Part shown: piece by piece, positions 1 through 5,343 of the stretch
Position numbering within the stretch: the first letter of the stretch is position 1
How the letters are laid out: every line of letters begins with the position of its first letter
From: a bacterium
Lineage (GTDB): Bacteria; Actinomycetota; Acidimicrobiia; Acidimicrobiales; Bin134
Reading direction: 5' to 3'
DNA: 6,249 nt
Assembly (NCBI GenBank): GCA_028820035.1
Contig: JAPPKI010000543.1
Coordinates: 1-6,249, forward strand
Notes under the pieces: model-generated
Told to the model about the DNA's origin: nothing
The model's input: the letters and a program-made list of their open reading frames with translations, nothing else
The model's database searches: none
Program-made: the position numbers and the translations under genes

Positions 1-485
1 ACCCGGTAATGGGGGTTGGACGTGGGCGCCATGAAGGGCTCGGCCATCATGGCCCCTTCTTCGGCGGTGACCATCCCATAGAGGGGGTCGATGGTGATAG
101 GCCCCGGCTCCGACGGCACCCACATCGGGCGCCCGGCCATGGTGTCCTGAAGACCCATCTTGCCCGCGTGGGTGAGCTGCATGGCGATCTTGCCACCATG
201 GTTGTGGACCCGAGCGGCGGCCCGCTTCCACGATGGGATGAACCGGTCTTCTGAGATGGCGGTCTGGCGCTTGTTGGAACAGCCCACCGGATGGGCCACG
301 CCCACCGAACCCAGCATGACCACGGCCATCCCGCCCTTGGCCCGGGCCTCCAGGTACGCCGCCTGGTCGTCGGAAACCTCTCCGTTCTCGTCGCCCAACT
401 CCTCCCCCATCGGGGCCATGATCAGCCGGTTGCGCAGTTCCAGAGCGCCAATGCGCCCCGGTGACAGCAGATGCTCGTAGCTCAT
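1..485 (-). CDS. NADH:flavin oxidoreductase, Old Yellow Enzyme / 2,4-dienoyl-CoA reductase type, N-terminal part only
   Basis: The gene starts at ATG 485-483 and runs leftward off the window, leaving 161 residues. The N-terminal TIM-barrel pattern of the OYE family is clear: an opening YEHLLSPGRIGALELRNR, then LIMAPM at residues 21-26, and MQLTHAGK at 102-109, where Q103 and H106 sit at the positions that bind FMN and substrate in this family. Known members use FMN, and the FadH-like branch adds an Fe-S cluster and a C-terminal FAD/NAD(P) domain. Whether this protein has those parts cannot be seen. By family it reduces activated C=C bonds in the cytoplasm; the substrate is unknown. The start at 485 is chosen because it follows AGGAG by 5 bases and because the two upstream copies of the same start sequence (ATG at 502 and 519) run into stops after 2 and 6 codons. 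The gene is divergent from the ABC operon. Confidence 0.93.
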   Translation of the reverse strand, partial: MSYEHLLSPGRIGALELRNRLIMAPMGEELGDENGEVSDDQAAYLEARAKGGMAVVMLGSVGVAHPVGCSNKRQTAISEDRFIPSWKRAAARVHNHGGKIAMQLTHAGKMGLQDTMAGRPMWVPSEPGPITIDPLYGMVTAEEGAMMAEPFMAPTSNPHYR

Positions 486-519
486 AGATGCTCCTAGCTC
501 ATTGATGCTCGTAGCTCAT
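469..519. repeat. Three tandem copies of a 17-bp unit over the flavoenzyme start codon
   Basis: Copies lie at 469-485, 486-502 and 503-519. On the minus strand they read, from upstream, ATGAGCTACGAGCATCA, ATGAGCTAGGAGCATCT and ATGAGCTACGAGCATCT. Each begins with an ATG, but 17 is not a multiple of 3, so the copies are in different frames. Only the innermost copy (469-485) opens the long reading frame. The outermost encodes MSYEHQ then TGA, and the middle one MS then TAG. Replication slippage is the simplest origin. An 11-base period repeat (CATGGCCC at 517-524 and 528-535) adjoins it. Confidence 0.95.
491..495 (-). promoter_or_regulatory. Shine-Dalgarno AGGAG for the flavoenzyme, created inside a repeat copy
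   Basis: On the minus strand AGGAG lies 5 bases before ATG 485. It exists only because the middle 17-bp copy has G where the other two have C (TAGGAG against TACGAG). It supports 485 as the working start. Confidence 0.75.
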
Positions 520-538
520 GGCCCCATCATGGCCCATT

Positions 539-547
539 GTTGGCAAC
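539..547. promoter_or_regulatory. GTTGGCAAC element, copy 1 (possible operator half)
   Basis: GTTG-G-CAAC is a 9-bp dyad with one central base, and the wider 11-bp match TGTTGGCAACC (538-548) recurs 38 bases away. It lies between the divergent flavoenzyme and ABC genes. No regulator is encoded in the window, so its function is inferred from repetition and position only. Confidence 0.35.
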
Positions 548-576
548 CCGGTCAGAACCAAAGAGCCTCTGCGACT

Positions 577-585
577 GTTGGCAAC
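577..585. promoter_or_regulatory. GTTGGCAAC element, copy 2, overlapping the ABC promoter -35
   Basis: This is identical to the element at 539-547 over 11 bases (576-586), with 38 bases between the copies. It contains the TTGGCA hexamer proposed as the -35 of the ABC operon, so the repeat may be a regulator site, a shared promoter hexamer, or chance. Confidence 0.35.
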
Positions 586-606
586 CTCCACCGGAGGGTT
601 TATGAC
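578..606 (+). promoter_or_regulatory. Sigma-70-like promoter for the ABC exporter operon
   Basis: TTGGCA (578-583, 5 of 6 with TTGACA) is followed after exactly 17 bases by TATGAC (601-606, 4 of 6 with TATAAT). Transcription would start near 612-614, giving a leader of about 30 bases before GTG 643. The -35 lies inside the second GTTGGCAAC copy, so a regulator bound there would overlap it. The call rests on consensus match and spacing only. Confidence 0.5.
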
Positions 607-642
607 TGCTACCCGGCATCTCCCTAGCCGTAACCTGCCTGA

Positions 643-1590
643 GTGTCTTTGATCGCAGCGTGGGGGCTGACCAAGCGGTTCGGCGATTTCACTGCGGTCG
701 ACGGCATCAACTTCGAGGTCGAACGGGGCGAGGTGTTCGGCTTCCTGGGGCCCAACGGCGCGGGCAAGTCGTCCACCATGCGGATGATCGGCTGTGTGTC
801 TGACCCCACCGGTGGGGCGCTGCGCATCTTGGGAATGGACCCTTCTCGTGAGGGCACCAAGATCCGGTCCCGCCTCGGGGTGGTTCCCCAGCAAGACAAT
901 CTCGACGAAGAGTTGTCGGTAGCCGAGAACCTGTACGTGTACGGGCGCTACTTCGACCTTCCCCGCGCCGTGCTGCGCTCCCGCATCTCCGAGCTGCTGG
1001 AGTTTGTGCAGCTCAGCGAGCGGGCCGACGACCATGTGGAACCGCTGTCGGGAGGCATGAAGCGGCGTCTCACCATCGCCCGAGCCCTGATCAGCGAGCC
1101 CGAGGCGCTGCTGCTCGACGAGCCCACCACCGGCCTCGATCCCCAGGCTCGCCACGTGGTGTGGGAGCGGCTGTGGACGCTGAAGCGCCAAGGGGTGACC
1201 CAGGTGCTCACCACCCACTACATGGACGAGGCCGAGCAGCTCTGCGACCGCCTCGTGGTGATGGACCGGGGCAAGATCGTGGCCGAGGGGTCGCCCCGAC
1301 AGCTCATCGAGCGCTACTCCACCCGTGAGGTGGTGGAGGTGCGCACCCACGGCCAAGTGACCGTGATGGCCGATGCGTTGCGCCGCTTGGGGGAGAGCCC
1401 CGAGGCCCAGGCAAGAGACGAGCTCTATGAGCGGGTGGAGGAGTTGCCGGATCGGGTGCTGCTGTACACCGACCATGGCGAGCGGCTAGTGGCCCTGCTC
1501 GGCGAGGTCGAGCATGAGAGCGTGCTGGTGCGACGCAGCACCCTTGAAGACGTGTTCTTGCACTTGACGGGCCGCTCGCTGGTGGACTGA
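643..1590 (+). CDS. ABC exporter ATP-binding protein, NodI/DrrA type
   Basis: This 315-residue cytoplasmic ATPase is expected to drive export through the two ABC-2 subunits encoded just downstream. The nucleotide-binding domain is intact: Walker A GPNGAGKS at 36-43 with K42, Q-loop at Q83/Q84, signature LSGGM at 135-139, Walker B ending LLLDEP at 156-161 with catalytic E160, D-loop GLD at 164-166, and switch H192. A C-terminal extension after about residue 225, ending with a STLEDVFLHLTGR segment, is usual for the DrrA/NodI/CcmA-like subfamily. Exported substrates in that subfamily include drugs, polysaccharides and lipids; nothing here identifies the substrate. The start is uncertain: GTG 643 has no Shine-Dalgarno and TTG 649 is two codons in. 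A short upstream frame (602-652) with GGAGGG in front ends in TTGA at the second candidate. The stop overlaps the ATG of the next gene by one base. Confidence 0.96.
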   Translation: MSLIAAWGLTKRFGDFTAVDGINFEVERGEVFGFLGPNGAGKSSTMRMIGCVSDPTGGALRILGMDPSREGTKIRSRLGVVPQQDNLDEELSVAENLYVYGRYFDLPRAVLRSRISELLEFVQLSERADDHVEPLSGGMKRRLTIARALISEPEALLLDEPTTGLDPQARHVVWERLWTLKRQGVTQVLTTHYMDEAEQLCDRLVVMDRGKIVAEGSPRQLIERYSTREVVEVRTHGQVTVMADALRRLGESPEAQARDELYERVEELPDRVLLYTDHGERLVALLGEVEHESVLVRRSTLEDVFLHLTGRSLVD

Positions 1591-2384
1591 TGGCACCCGC
1601 CGCGGTCATTCCCCGGCCCAAGTTGGCGGTCGAGTACTGGCTGTTGACCTATCGGCGCAACTGGAAGGGCTCGCTGCTCACCAGTTTCTTGAGTCCTATC
1701 CTGTTCCTGGCCGCCATGGGGTTGGGCTTAGGCTCGCTGGTGGACGCCGAAGTCGGCTCGGGTCGGAATCTGGGCGGGCTCGACTACCTGGATTTCCTAG
1801 CTCCCGGGCTATTGGCCGGAAACGCCATGATGCTGGCGGTCAACGAGTCCACCTACCCCGTGCTGGGCGGCTTCAAGTGGTACCGCACCTACATGGCCAT
1901 GGCCGCTTCCCCGCTGCGGGGCCGCGACATTTTGCTGGGCCATTTCACCTACATGGCGTTTCGGGTGACCTTGGCCAGCTTTGTATTCCTAGGGGTGATG
2001 GCCGCCTTCGGAGCGGTCTCGTCGCCACTGGCGGTGTTGGCCCCAATATGCGCCGCCCTGTGCGGCATGGCCTTCGCCACCCCCACTGCGGCCTTTGTCG
2101 CCACCCGGATCAACGCCGACAACTTCAGCACCTACACCCGATTCGTGATCATGCCCATGTTCTTGTTCTCGGGCATCTTCTACCCGGTATCGCAGCTGCC
2201 TATCGTTCTTGAGCAGATCGCCTGGCTCACCCCGGTGTGGCACGGGGTGCGGCTGTGTCGGGCGCTGAGCACCGGCAGCGGAGTGAGCTGGGAACTGGCC
2301 GGGCATCTTGCCTATCTGGTGGCACTGATACTTGTCGGCACGCTGCTGGCCAGCAGGACCTTCACCCGAAGGCTGTACGAATGA
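1590..2384 (+). CDS. ABC-2 type exporter membrane subunit 1 (NodJ-like)
   Basis: A 264-residue integral membrane protein. ATG 1590 shares its A with the TGA of the ATPase gene (TGATG), which points to translational coupling and joint assembly. About six membrane segments can be placed by hydrophobicity: roughly 29-50, 68-90, 118-142, 146-171, 183-203 and 237-255. The C-terminal ABC-2 signature is clear: FLFSGIFYPVSQLP at 191-204, then AWLTPVWHGVRLCRAL at 211-226. An amphipathic N-terminal stretch (about residues 11-28, WLLTYRRNWKG) should lie along the inner face of the membrane, as in other ABC-2 exporters. With a second, different permease downstream, the transporter is probably a heterodimer of the two membrane subunits with two copies of the ATPase. 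Substrate unknown. Confidence 0.95.
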   Translation: MAPAAVIPRPKLAVEYWLLTYRRNWKGSLLTSFLSPILFLAAMGLGLGSLVDAEVGSGRNLGGLDYLDFLAPGLLAGNAMMLAVNESTYPVLGGFKWYRTYMAMAASPLRGRDILLGHFTYMAFRVTLASFVFLGVMAAFGAVSSPLAVLAPICAALCGMAFATPTAAFVATRINADNFSTYTRFVIMPMFLFSGIFYPVSQLPIVLEQIAWLTPVWHGVRLCRALSTGSGVSWELAGHLAYLVALILVGTLLASRTFTRRLYE

Positions 2385-2394
2385 GCCGGCAGGA

Positions 2395-3222
2395 ATGACC
2401 ATCGCAAGCCAGGGACGGCGTCCATCAAGGCTGGGATTGGCCGCGGCGGCGGGCTTGTTGCCGTCGCATCGGTTCGCCCGCGTCGTCGAGCGCAACATAA
2501 CCGTCTACCGGCGTACCTGGGTCACGCTGCTGTCGGGGTTCTTCGAGCCGGTGTTCTACCTGCTGTCCATCGGCATAGGCATTGGAGAGCTGGTGGGCGA
2601 CGTGACCGTCGGGGGCCGCACCGTCGACTACCGCACGTTTGTGGCCCCAGGGCTGTTAGCCACCTCAGCCATGAACGGCACCTTTTACGACAGCACCATG
2701 AACATGTACTACAAGCTCACCTGGGCCAAGATCTACGACGCGGTGCTGGCCACCCCAGTGGGCGTGGTGGATCTGGCCCTGGGCGAGATGGGCTGGTCGG
2801 TGCTGCGAGCCACCCTGTACTCCGGCGGGTTCCTGGGAATCATGGCTGGTCTGGGGCTGGTTGACTCGTTCTGGGCCATCGCCGCATTGCCGGGGGCCAC
2901 TCTGATCGGATTCACCTTCGCGGCCTTGGGAATGGCCGCCACCAGCTACATGCGGAGCTGGAACGATCTCGACTTGGTGACCGTGCCGCTTATCGTGCAA
3001 TTCCTGTTCTCAGCCACCTTCTTCCCCCTCGACACCTACCCCCGAGCCGTGCAGTTCCTGGTCCAGGCCACCCCGCTCTATCACGGCGTGGCCATGGAGC
3101 GAGCCTTCATCGCCGGCGACATCAGCATGGACCTGGTTGTCCACATCGCCTACCTACTGGCCCTAGCCGCCGCCGGCGCCGCCATAGCCAGCCGCCGCCT
3201 CGGCCAACTCCTAACCCCGTGA
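2395..3222 (+). CDS. ABC-2 type exporter membrane subunit 2 (NodJ-like)
   Basis: A 275-residue membrane protein that follows subunit 1 after 10 bases. It has the same layout as its neighbour: an amphipathic N-terminal segment with VVERNITVYRRTW at 30-42, membrane segments at roughly 45-67, 80-97, 134-155, 159-182, 195-212 and 248-266, and the ABC-2 signature FLFSATFFPLDTYP at 203-216 followed by ATPLYHGVAMERAF at 225-238. The two subunits are clearly different in sequence and so probably fill different places in a heterodimer. ATG 2395 is preceded directly by GGCAGGA, an unusually close ribosome site. The frame is open back to an ATG at 2332, but that would overlap subunit 1 by 53 bases and add a Cys/Pro-rich stretch unlike the family, so 2395 is preferred. 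The gene ends 22 bases before the convergent nuclease gene; I see no hairpin terminator there. Confidence 0.93.
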   Translation: MTIASQGRRPSRLGLAAAAGLLPSHRFARVVERNITVYRRTWVTLLSGFFEPVFYLLSIGIGIGELVGDVTVGGRTVDYRTFVAPGLLATSAMNGTFYDSTMNMYYKLTWAKIYDAVLATPVGVVDLALGEMGWSVLRATLYSGGFLGIMAGLGLVDSFWAIAALPGATLIGFTFAALGMAATSYMRSWNDLDLVTVPLIVQFLFSATFFPLDTYPRAVQFLVQATPLYHGVAMERAFIAGDISMDLVVHIAYLLALAAAGAAIASRRLGQLLTP

Positions 3223-3244
3223 CGCTGAGAGCCGAGGCGCACCG

Positions 3245-4345
3245 CTATCCGTCGGTTCTTTCTAGTCCGAATGCCGATTCGACAGTTGCTATTGTGTGCT
3301 CGTCTCGCAGTTTGCATGCAGTGAGATGAGAAGAGAACAGCCCCCTCTCCCATACGGCATCGTCAAGGGGGCGAATGCCCAACCATTCCACGGGAACGAC
3401 TCTCTCTGCTGACTCCGGGTCATGATTGGTGAGGACATATTCCCTATAGCTGTCAGGCACCTTAGGCAATTCCGCGAAGGGAACAACTTGATCAGCGACC
3501 TTGACTCGTGCGTCGCAAGCCAGGGTCATTTCGCCTGTAACCCGAGCGACACCCACATACCCGGCCCCGCTCACATAGGCGAACACCCTATGCCCAGGCC
3601 TTAAATGTCGTAACGGCTTCCAGTACCTCGGTCCGCCACCCCCATTCAGGAGTCCATACTCTTGGGCGACCGGCCACCGGTCGTCTCCAGAGCGGCCGAG
3701 GACGACGTAGAAGTCCCTTCCATTCCACGGACGCTGCTTGCTTTGGGAAGATCGAACAGCCTTGGCTTCAGTCTGCTGAGGGTCAAGTAGCCACGTCCGA
3801 GCAAGGTACTCGCGATCGCCTTCGCTGAAGTGGCGAAAAAAGACGGTGTTGATGGGTACTCCATAAGCTTCAGCGAGGAATTCGACAATGCGTTCGGAAG
3901 CCGGATCGAGTTCAGATGCAACGATTGTAAACTCCTGCCGTTCGTTCACATCGTCGGGCAGTGGACAACCAAACTGTTCAACAAAGGCTTGCCCAAGTGT
4001 CCTTTCGTCTCCCTGGCGCTCGGTGTAGATCTCCTCTAGCTCATCGTGGCCTAGCCCTGCCGCCCACGACCCATAGTCCAAAGCCTGGGCAACGACTTCT
4101 CTGGGGGTCCGATCGCGCTTCAACTCGAGGACGTGTACACAGCCCTCGGCGTCGATAGCAAGAATATCTACGTATCCGCCATGGTGAGTATGAACCTGCC
4201 TGCCAAGAATCAGCAGGTCAGTTCCGCTCAGGCCAGGATCCTGTTCCAGCATGTCCTCAAGGCGTCGCTCGGAATCGAGCGGCGACGACGCCAACTGTTG
4301 CGGGCCGGCATCAGTCATTCGCCAGATCGCCATTTCTACGGCCAT
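3245..4345 (-). CDS. NucS/DUF91-type PD-(D/E)XK nuclease with C-terminal PUA/EVE-like domain
   Basis: A 366-residue protein, probably a DNA nuclease. Residues about 26-100 carry the fold: an N-terminal helix acid (E30 in SERRLEDML), GRQVHTHHGGYVD with D60, LELKRD with E74 and K76, and the trailing Q87 in VVAQALDYG. This D...ExK...Q order matches the NucS C-terminal nuclease family. Residues about 100-190 form a helical link found with that family (ELDPASERIVEFL). Residues about 205-325 begin RPWNGRDFYVVLG, continue RYWKPLRHLRPGHRVFAYV and then GYVGVARVTGE; this looks like a PUA/EVE/ASCH-type barrel. Such barrels often read modified bases or RNA, so modification-dependent cleavage is a fair inference but unproven. 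ATG 4345 is chosen over an upstream ATG (4393) because GGGAGG lies 4 bases before it and homology starts at once (MAIWRM). The gene is lower in GC than its neighbours and divergent from the Cys-cluster gene. Confidence 0.9.
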   Translation of the reverse strand: MAVEMAIWRMTDAGPQQLASSPLDSERRLEDMLEQDPGLSGTDLLILGRQVHTHHGGYVDILAIDAEGCVHVLELKRDRTPREVVAQALDYGSWAAGLGHDELEEIYTERQGDERTLGQAFVEQFGCPLPDDVNERQEFTIVASELDPASERIVEFLAEAYGVPINTVFFRHFSEGDREYLARTWLLDPQQTEAKAVRSSQSKQRPWNGRDFYVVLGRSGDDRWPVAQEYGLLNGGGGPRYWKPLRHLRPGHRVFAYVSGAGYVGVARVTGEMTLACDARVKVADQVVPFAELPKVPDSYREYVLTNHDPESAERVVPVEWLGIRPLDDAVWERGLFSSHLTACKLRDEHTIATVESAFGLERTDG

Positions 4346-4349
4346 AAGA

Positions 4350-4355
4350 CCTCCC
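4350..4355 (-). promoter_or_regulatory. Shine-Dalgarno GGGAGG deciding the nuclease start
   Basis: On the minus strand GGGAGG sits 4 bases upstream of ATG 4345-4343. The alternative in-frame ATG at 4393 has no comparable site, so the 16 extra residues it would add are probably not translated. Confidence 0.8.
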
Positions 4356-4374
4356 TCTGAGTGCGCCCATGATG

Positions 4375-4388
4375 TCACTCGGCTGTGA
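4375..4388. repeat. Inverted repeat TCAC-6-GTGA upstream of the nuclease gene
   Basis: TCAC (4375-4378) and GTGA (4385-4388) pair across TCGGCT, and flanking ATGTC and GACAT extend the symmetry with a 2-base bulge. It lies in the 154-base divergent gap and could be an operator or a short leader hairpin for the nuclease transcript. Confidence 0.35.
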
Positions 4389-4406
4389 GACATGGCACAA
4401 GTCAGT

Positions 4407-4419
4407 CACCTCCGAGGTG
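4407..4419. promoter_or_regulatory. 13-bp perfect dyad CACCTC-C-GAGGTG, candidate operator
   Basis: Perfect 6-base arms around one central base, in the middle of the gap between the divergent nuclease and Cys-cluster genes. This is the size and location expected for a dimeric repressor, but no regulator gene adjoins it, so the role is inferred. Confidence 0.45.
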
Positions 4420-4425
4420 GCACCC

Positions 4426-4440
4426 GTCTGTAAGTCAGAC
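4426..4440. promoter_or_regulatory. Inverted repeat GTCTG-5-CAGAC, candidate operator
   Basis: Perfect 5-base arms flank TAAGT, 7 bases after the 13-bp dyad. AAGTCAG inside it (4432-4438) also occurs at 4399-4405, on the other side of the first dyad. Together they form a compact cluster of symmetric elements between two divergent genes. Confidence 0.4.
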
Positions 4441-4460
4441 AAATTGCCACTGCTCCGGTG

Positions 4461-4466
4461 TATACC
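4461..4466 (+). promoter_or_regulatory. Weak -10 candidate TATACC for the Cys-cluster gene
   Basis: TATACC (4 of 6 with TATAAT) lies in an AT-richer stretch 33 bases before ATG 4500, preceded by TG. No good -35 is found at 16-18 bases; CAGACA at 4436-4441 is 19 bases away and overlaps the second inverted repeat. Confidence 0.25.
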
Positions 4467-4488
4467 AGAGGACGACTTCGACTACATC

Positions 4489-4493
4489 GAGGA
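4489..4493 (+). promoter_or_regulatory. Shine-Dalgarno GAGGA for the Cys-cluster gene
   Basis: GAGGA followed by 6 bases and ATG 4500. The well-placed site argues that the frame beginning MTTAQDVEF is, or recently was, translated, and that an upstream GTG (4458) in the same frame is not the start. Confidence 0.65.
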
Positions 4494-4499
4494 AAAAGC

Positions 4500-5020
4500 A
4501 TGACAACTGCTCAGGACGTCGAATTCGCTCTTCTTGAATGCCTGGAGGTGGTGGCGCTCCAGTGTCAGGAAAGACGGAGGAGGTCCGCCGACTGGCACAT
4601 CGTCAAAGACTTTGACGCAACGAATGCATCCTTGTGTGAAGCATCATGCGCAGCCCATGTAATCAACAATGATGGCTTCAACCCCGACGTATCCAGACGT
4701 TCAAAACGCTTGCACGAGACTCGATTCACCGCGATGAGTCGCCCAGGGACGCTGTGGTCACTACGACTGTCCTTCTCGTCGACCCTACTCGCCGGACAAC
4801 ACGGACCCTTGAAATTCCAGATCTCCTCAGTCTCGGTTTGCAAACCGCCGAATCGGCTGCTCAAGCGGTCATGACAGCATCTACGGGAGAACTGGCGGGA
4901 CTATCTAAGGCCCCTTCGTACTTCATTTGTCGGGATTGTCCTGGACTTGATCTGTGCGACGAGGGGCAAGATTTGTTGAATCAACCGGTGACCGTTCGAG
5001 GCGGCATGCGAATTCAGTAA
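4500..5020 (+). pseudogene. Small protein of unknown function with C-x2-C-x5-C cluster, apparently split by a -1 frameshift
   Basis: I do not recognise the family. Translation from ATG 4500 gives MTTAQDVEFALLECLEVV and continues sensibly to about residue 60 (INNDGFNP, near 4682), after which the frame turns Arg/Ser-rich and ends at 4874. The -1 frame opens after a TGA at 4670-4672 and reads well to TAA 5018-5020: TFKTLARD, VVTTTVLLVDPT, RTLEIPDLLSLGL, AESAAQAV, GELAGL. It closes with a cysteine cluster, CRDC then PGLDLC, with Cys codons at 4928, 4937 and 4955. One extra C in the CCCC run at 4682-4685 would fuse both parts into one protein of about 173 residues. The cluster could hold zinc or an Fe-S centre; the spacing recalls RecB/Cas4-type nucleases, but the other nuclease motifs are not evident. 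A point deletion, a sequencing error and programmed slippage are all possible. Confidence 0.55.
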
Positions 5021-5036
5021 ATGTCCAGGAAACTGC

Positions 5037-5065
5037 TTGCCACTTTGCTTGTCTTAGGTCAGAAT
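5037..5065 (+). promoter_or_regulatory. Promoter of the toxin-antitoxin operon, probably giving a leaderless mRNA
   Basis: TTGCCA (5037-5042, 5 of 6) and CAGAAT (5060-5065, 4 of 6) are 17 bases apart. Transcription would start at about 5072-5074, on or next to the antitoxin ATG, which fits the absence of any Shine-Dalgarno in front of it. Confidence 0.45.
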
Positions 5066-5072
5066 TATGACC
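5057..5072. promoter_or_regulatory. Palindromic operator GGTCA-6-TGACC in front of the antitoxin gene
   Basis: Perfect 5-base arms flank GAATTA, whose central AATT is also symmetric, so only one base pair of the 16 breaks symmetry. It overlaps the proposed -10 and ends 1 base before ATG 5074. Antitoxins of the Phd/YefM family bind such sites to repress their own operon, with the toxin as co-repressor. Confidence 0.6.
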
Positions 5073-5073
5073 A

Positions 5074-5343
5074 ATGGAATCGATACTGCCCTTCTCCGAA
5101 GTCAAGAGTCACTTGTCGGAGCTAGCTGACCGCGTCGAAAAGCAGCGCGACCTGATCATGGTTACCCGCAATGGTCGGCCGTCGTTCATGCTGGTCAACT
5201 GTGACTACATGGAGTCCATCGAAGAAACCCTCGAAATCATGAGCGATCCTGAGTTGGTGGCCTCACTCAGCAGGTCGCGAGCCGAAGCCGAGGCAGGCCA
5301 GCGGATTCGGTTGCGCGATCACCTCAGGGACAGCGGTGTATGA
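5074..5343 (+). CDS. Antitoxin, Phd/YefM family
   Basis: An 89-residue antitoxin that should bind and neutralise the RelE-type toxin encoded next and repress the operon through its N-terminal domain. Residues 4-50 show the Phd/YefM fold: ILPFSEVKSHLSELADRV, then LIMVTRNGRPSFMLVNCDYMESIEE in two parts at 27-51, the typical beta-strand pair with an NGRP turn. The C-terminal part (about 55-89) is charged and probably unstructured until it wraps the toxin. Length is normal for the family. ATG 5074 is the only reasonable start and the protein begins with conserved sequence; it has no Shine-Dalgarno and is probably read from a leaderless mRNA. The last codons overlap the toxin GTG by 8 bases, so translation is coupled. 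Labile antitoxins of this family are usually degraded by Lon or Clp proteases. Confidence 0.93.
   Translation: MESILPFSEVKSHLSELADRVEKQRDLIMVTRNGRPSFMLVNCDYMESIEETLEIMSDPELVASLSRSRAEAEAGQRIRLRDHLRDSGV
5326..5330 (+). promoter_or_regulatory. Shine-Dalgarno AGGGA for the toxin gene
   Basis: AGGGA lies 5 bases before GTG 5336, inside the antitoxin coding sequence. It supports the GTG start. The nearby ATG at 5340 is in another frame. Confidence 0.6.

Noticed and set aside
9..480. Two plus-strand open frames across the flavoenzyme gene
   Set aside because: The minus strand encodes a clear OYE N terminus. The plus frames are low-complexity His/Arg/Pro or Ser/Pro strings without motifs.
499..1476. 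A 325-codon open frame on the minus strand opposite the ABC ATPase
   Set aside because: It is His/Leu/Gly-rich with no domain pattern and mirrors a fully conserved ATPase. Long antisense frames are normal in high-GC coding DNA. Its first codons are simply the outermost copy of the 17-bp repeat by way of a readable upstream frame.
3223..3244. Terminator between the convergent exporter and nuclease genes
   Set aside because: The 22 bases contain no stable hairpin followed by a T run on either strand.
4458..4499. GTG 4458 as start of the Cys-cluster gene
   Set aside because: It lies over the -10 candidate, has no Shine-Dalgarno and adds an Arg-rich tail. ATG 4500 is much better placed.
4565..4864. 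A 99-codon minus-strand frame opposite the Cys-cluster gene
   Set aside because: It has no good ribosome site or recognisable motif, while the plus strand has GAGGA plus ATG and a coherent, if frameshifted, protein.
5021..5128. Small frame MSRKLLATLL starting directly after TAA 5018-5020
   Set aside because: It runs through the toxin-antitoxin promoter and into the antitoxin gene in another frame, with no Shine-Dalgarno at a normal distance and no motif. It is probably chance.
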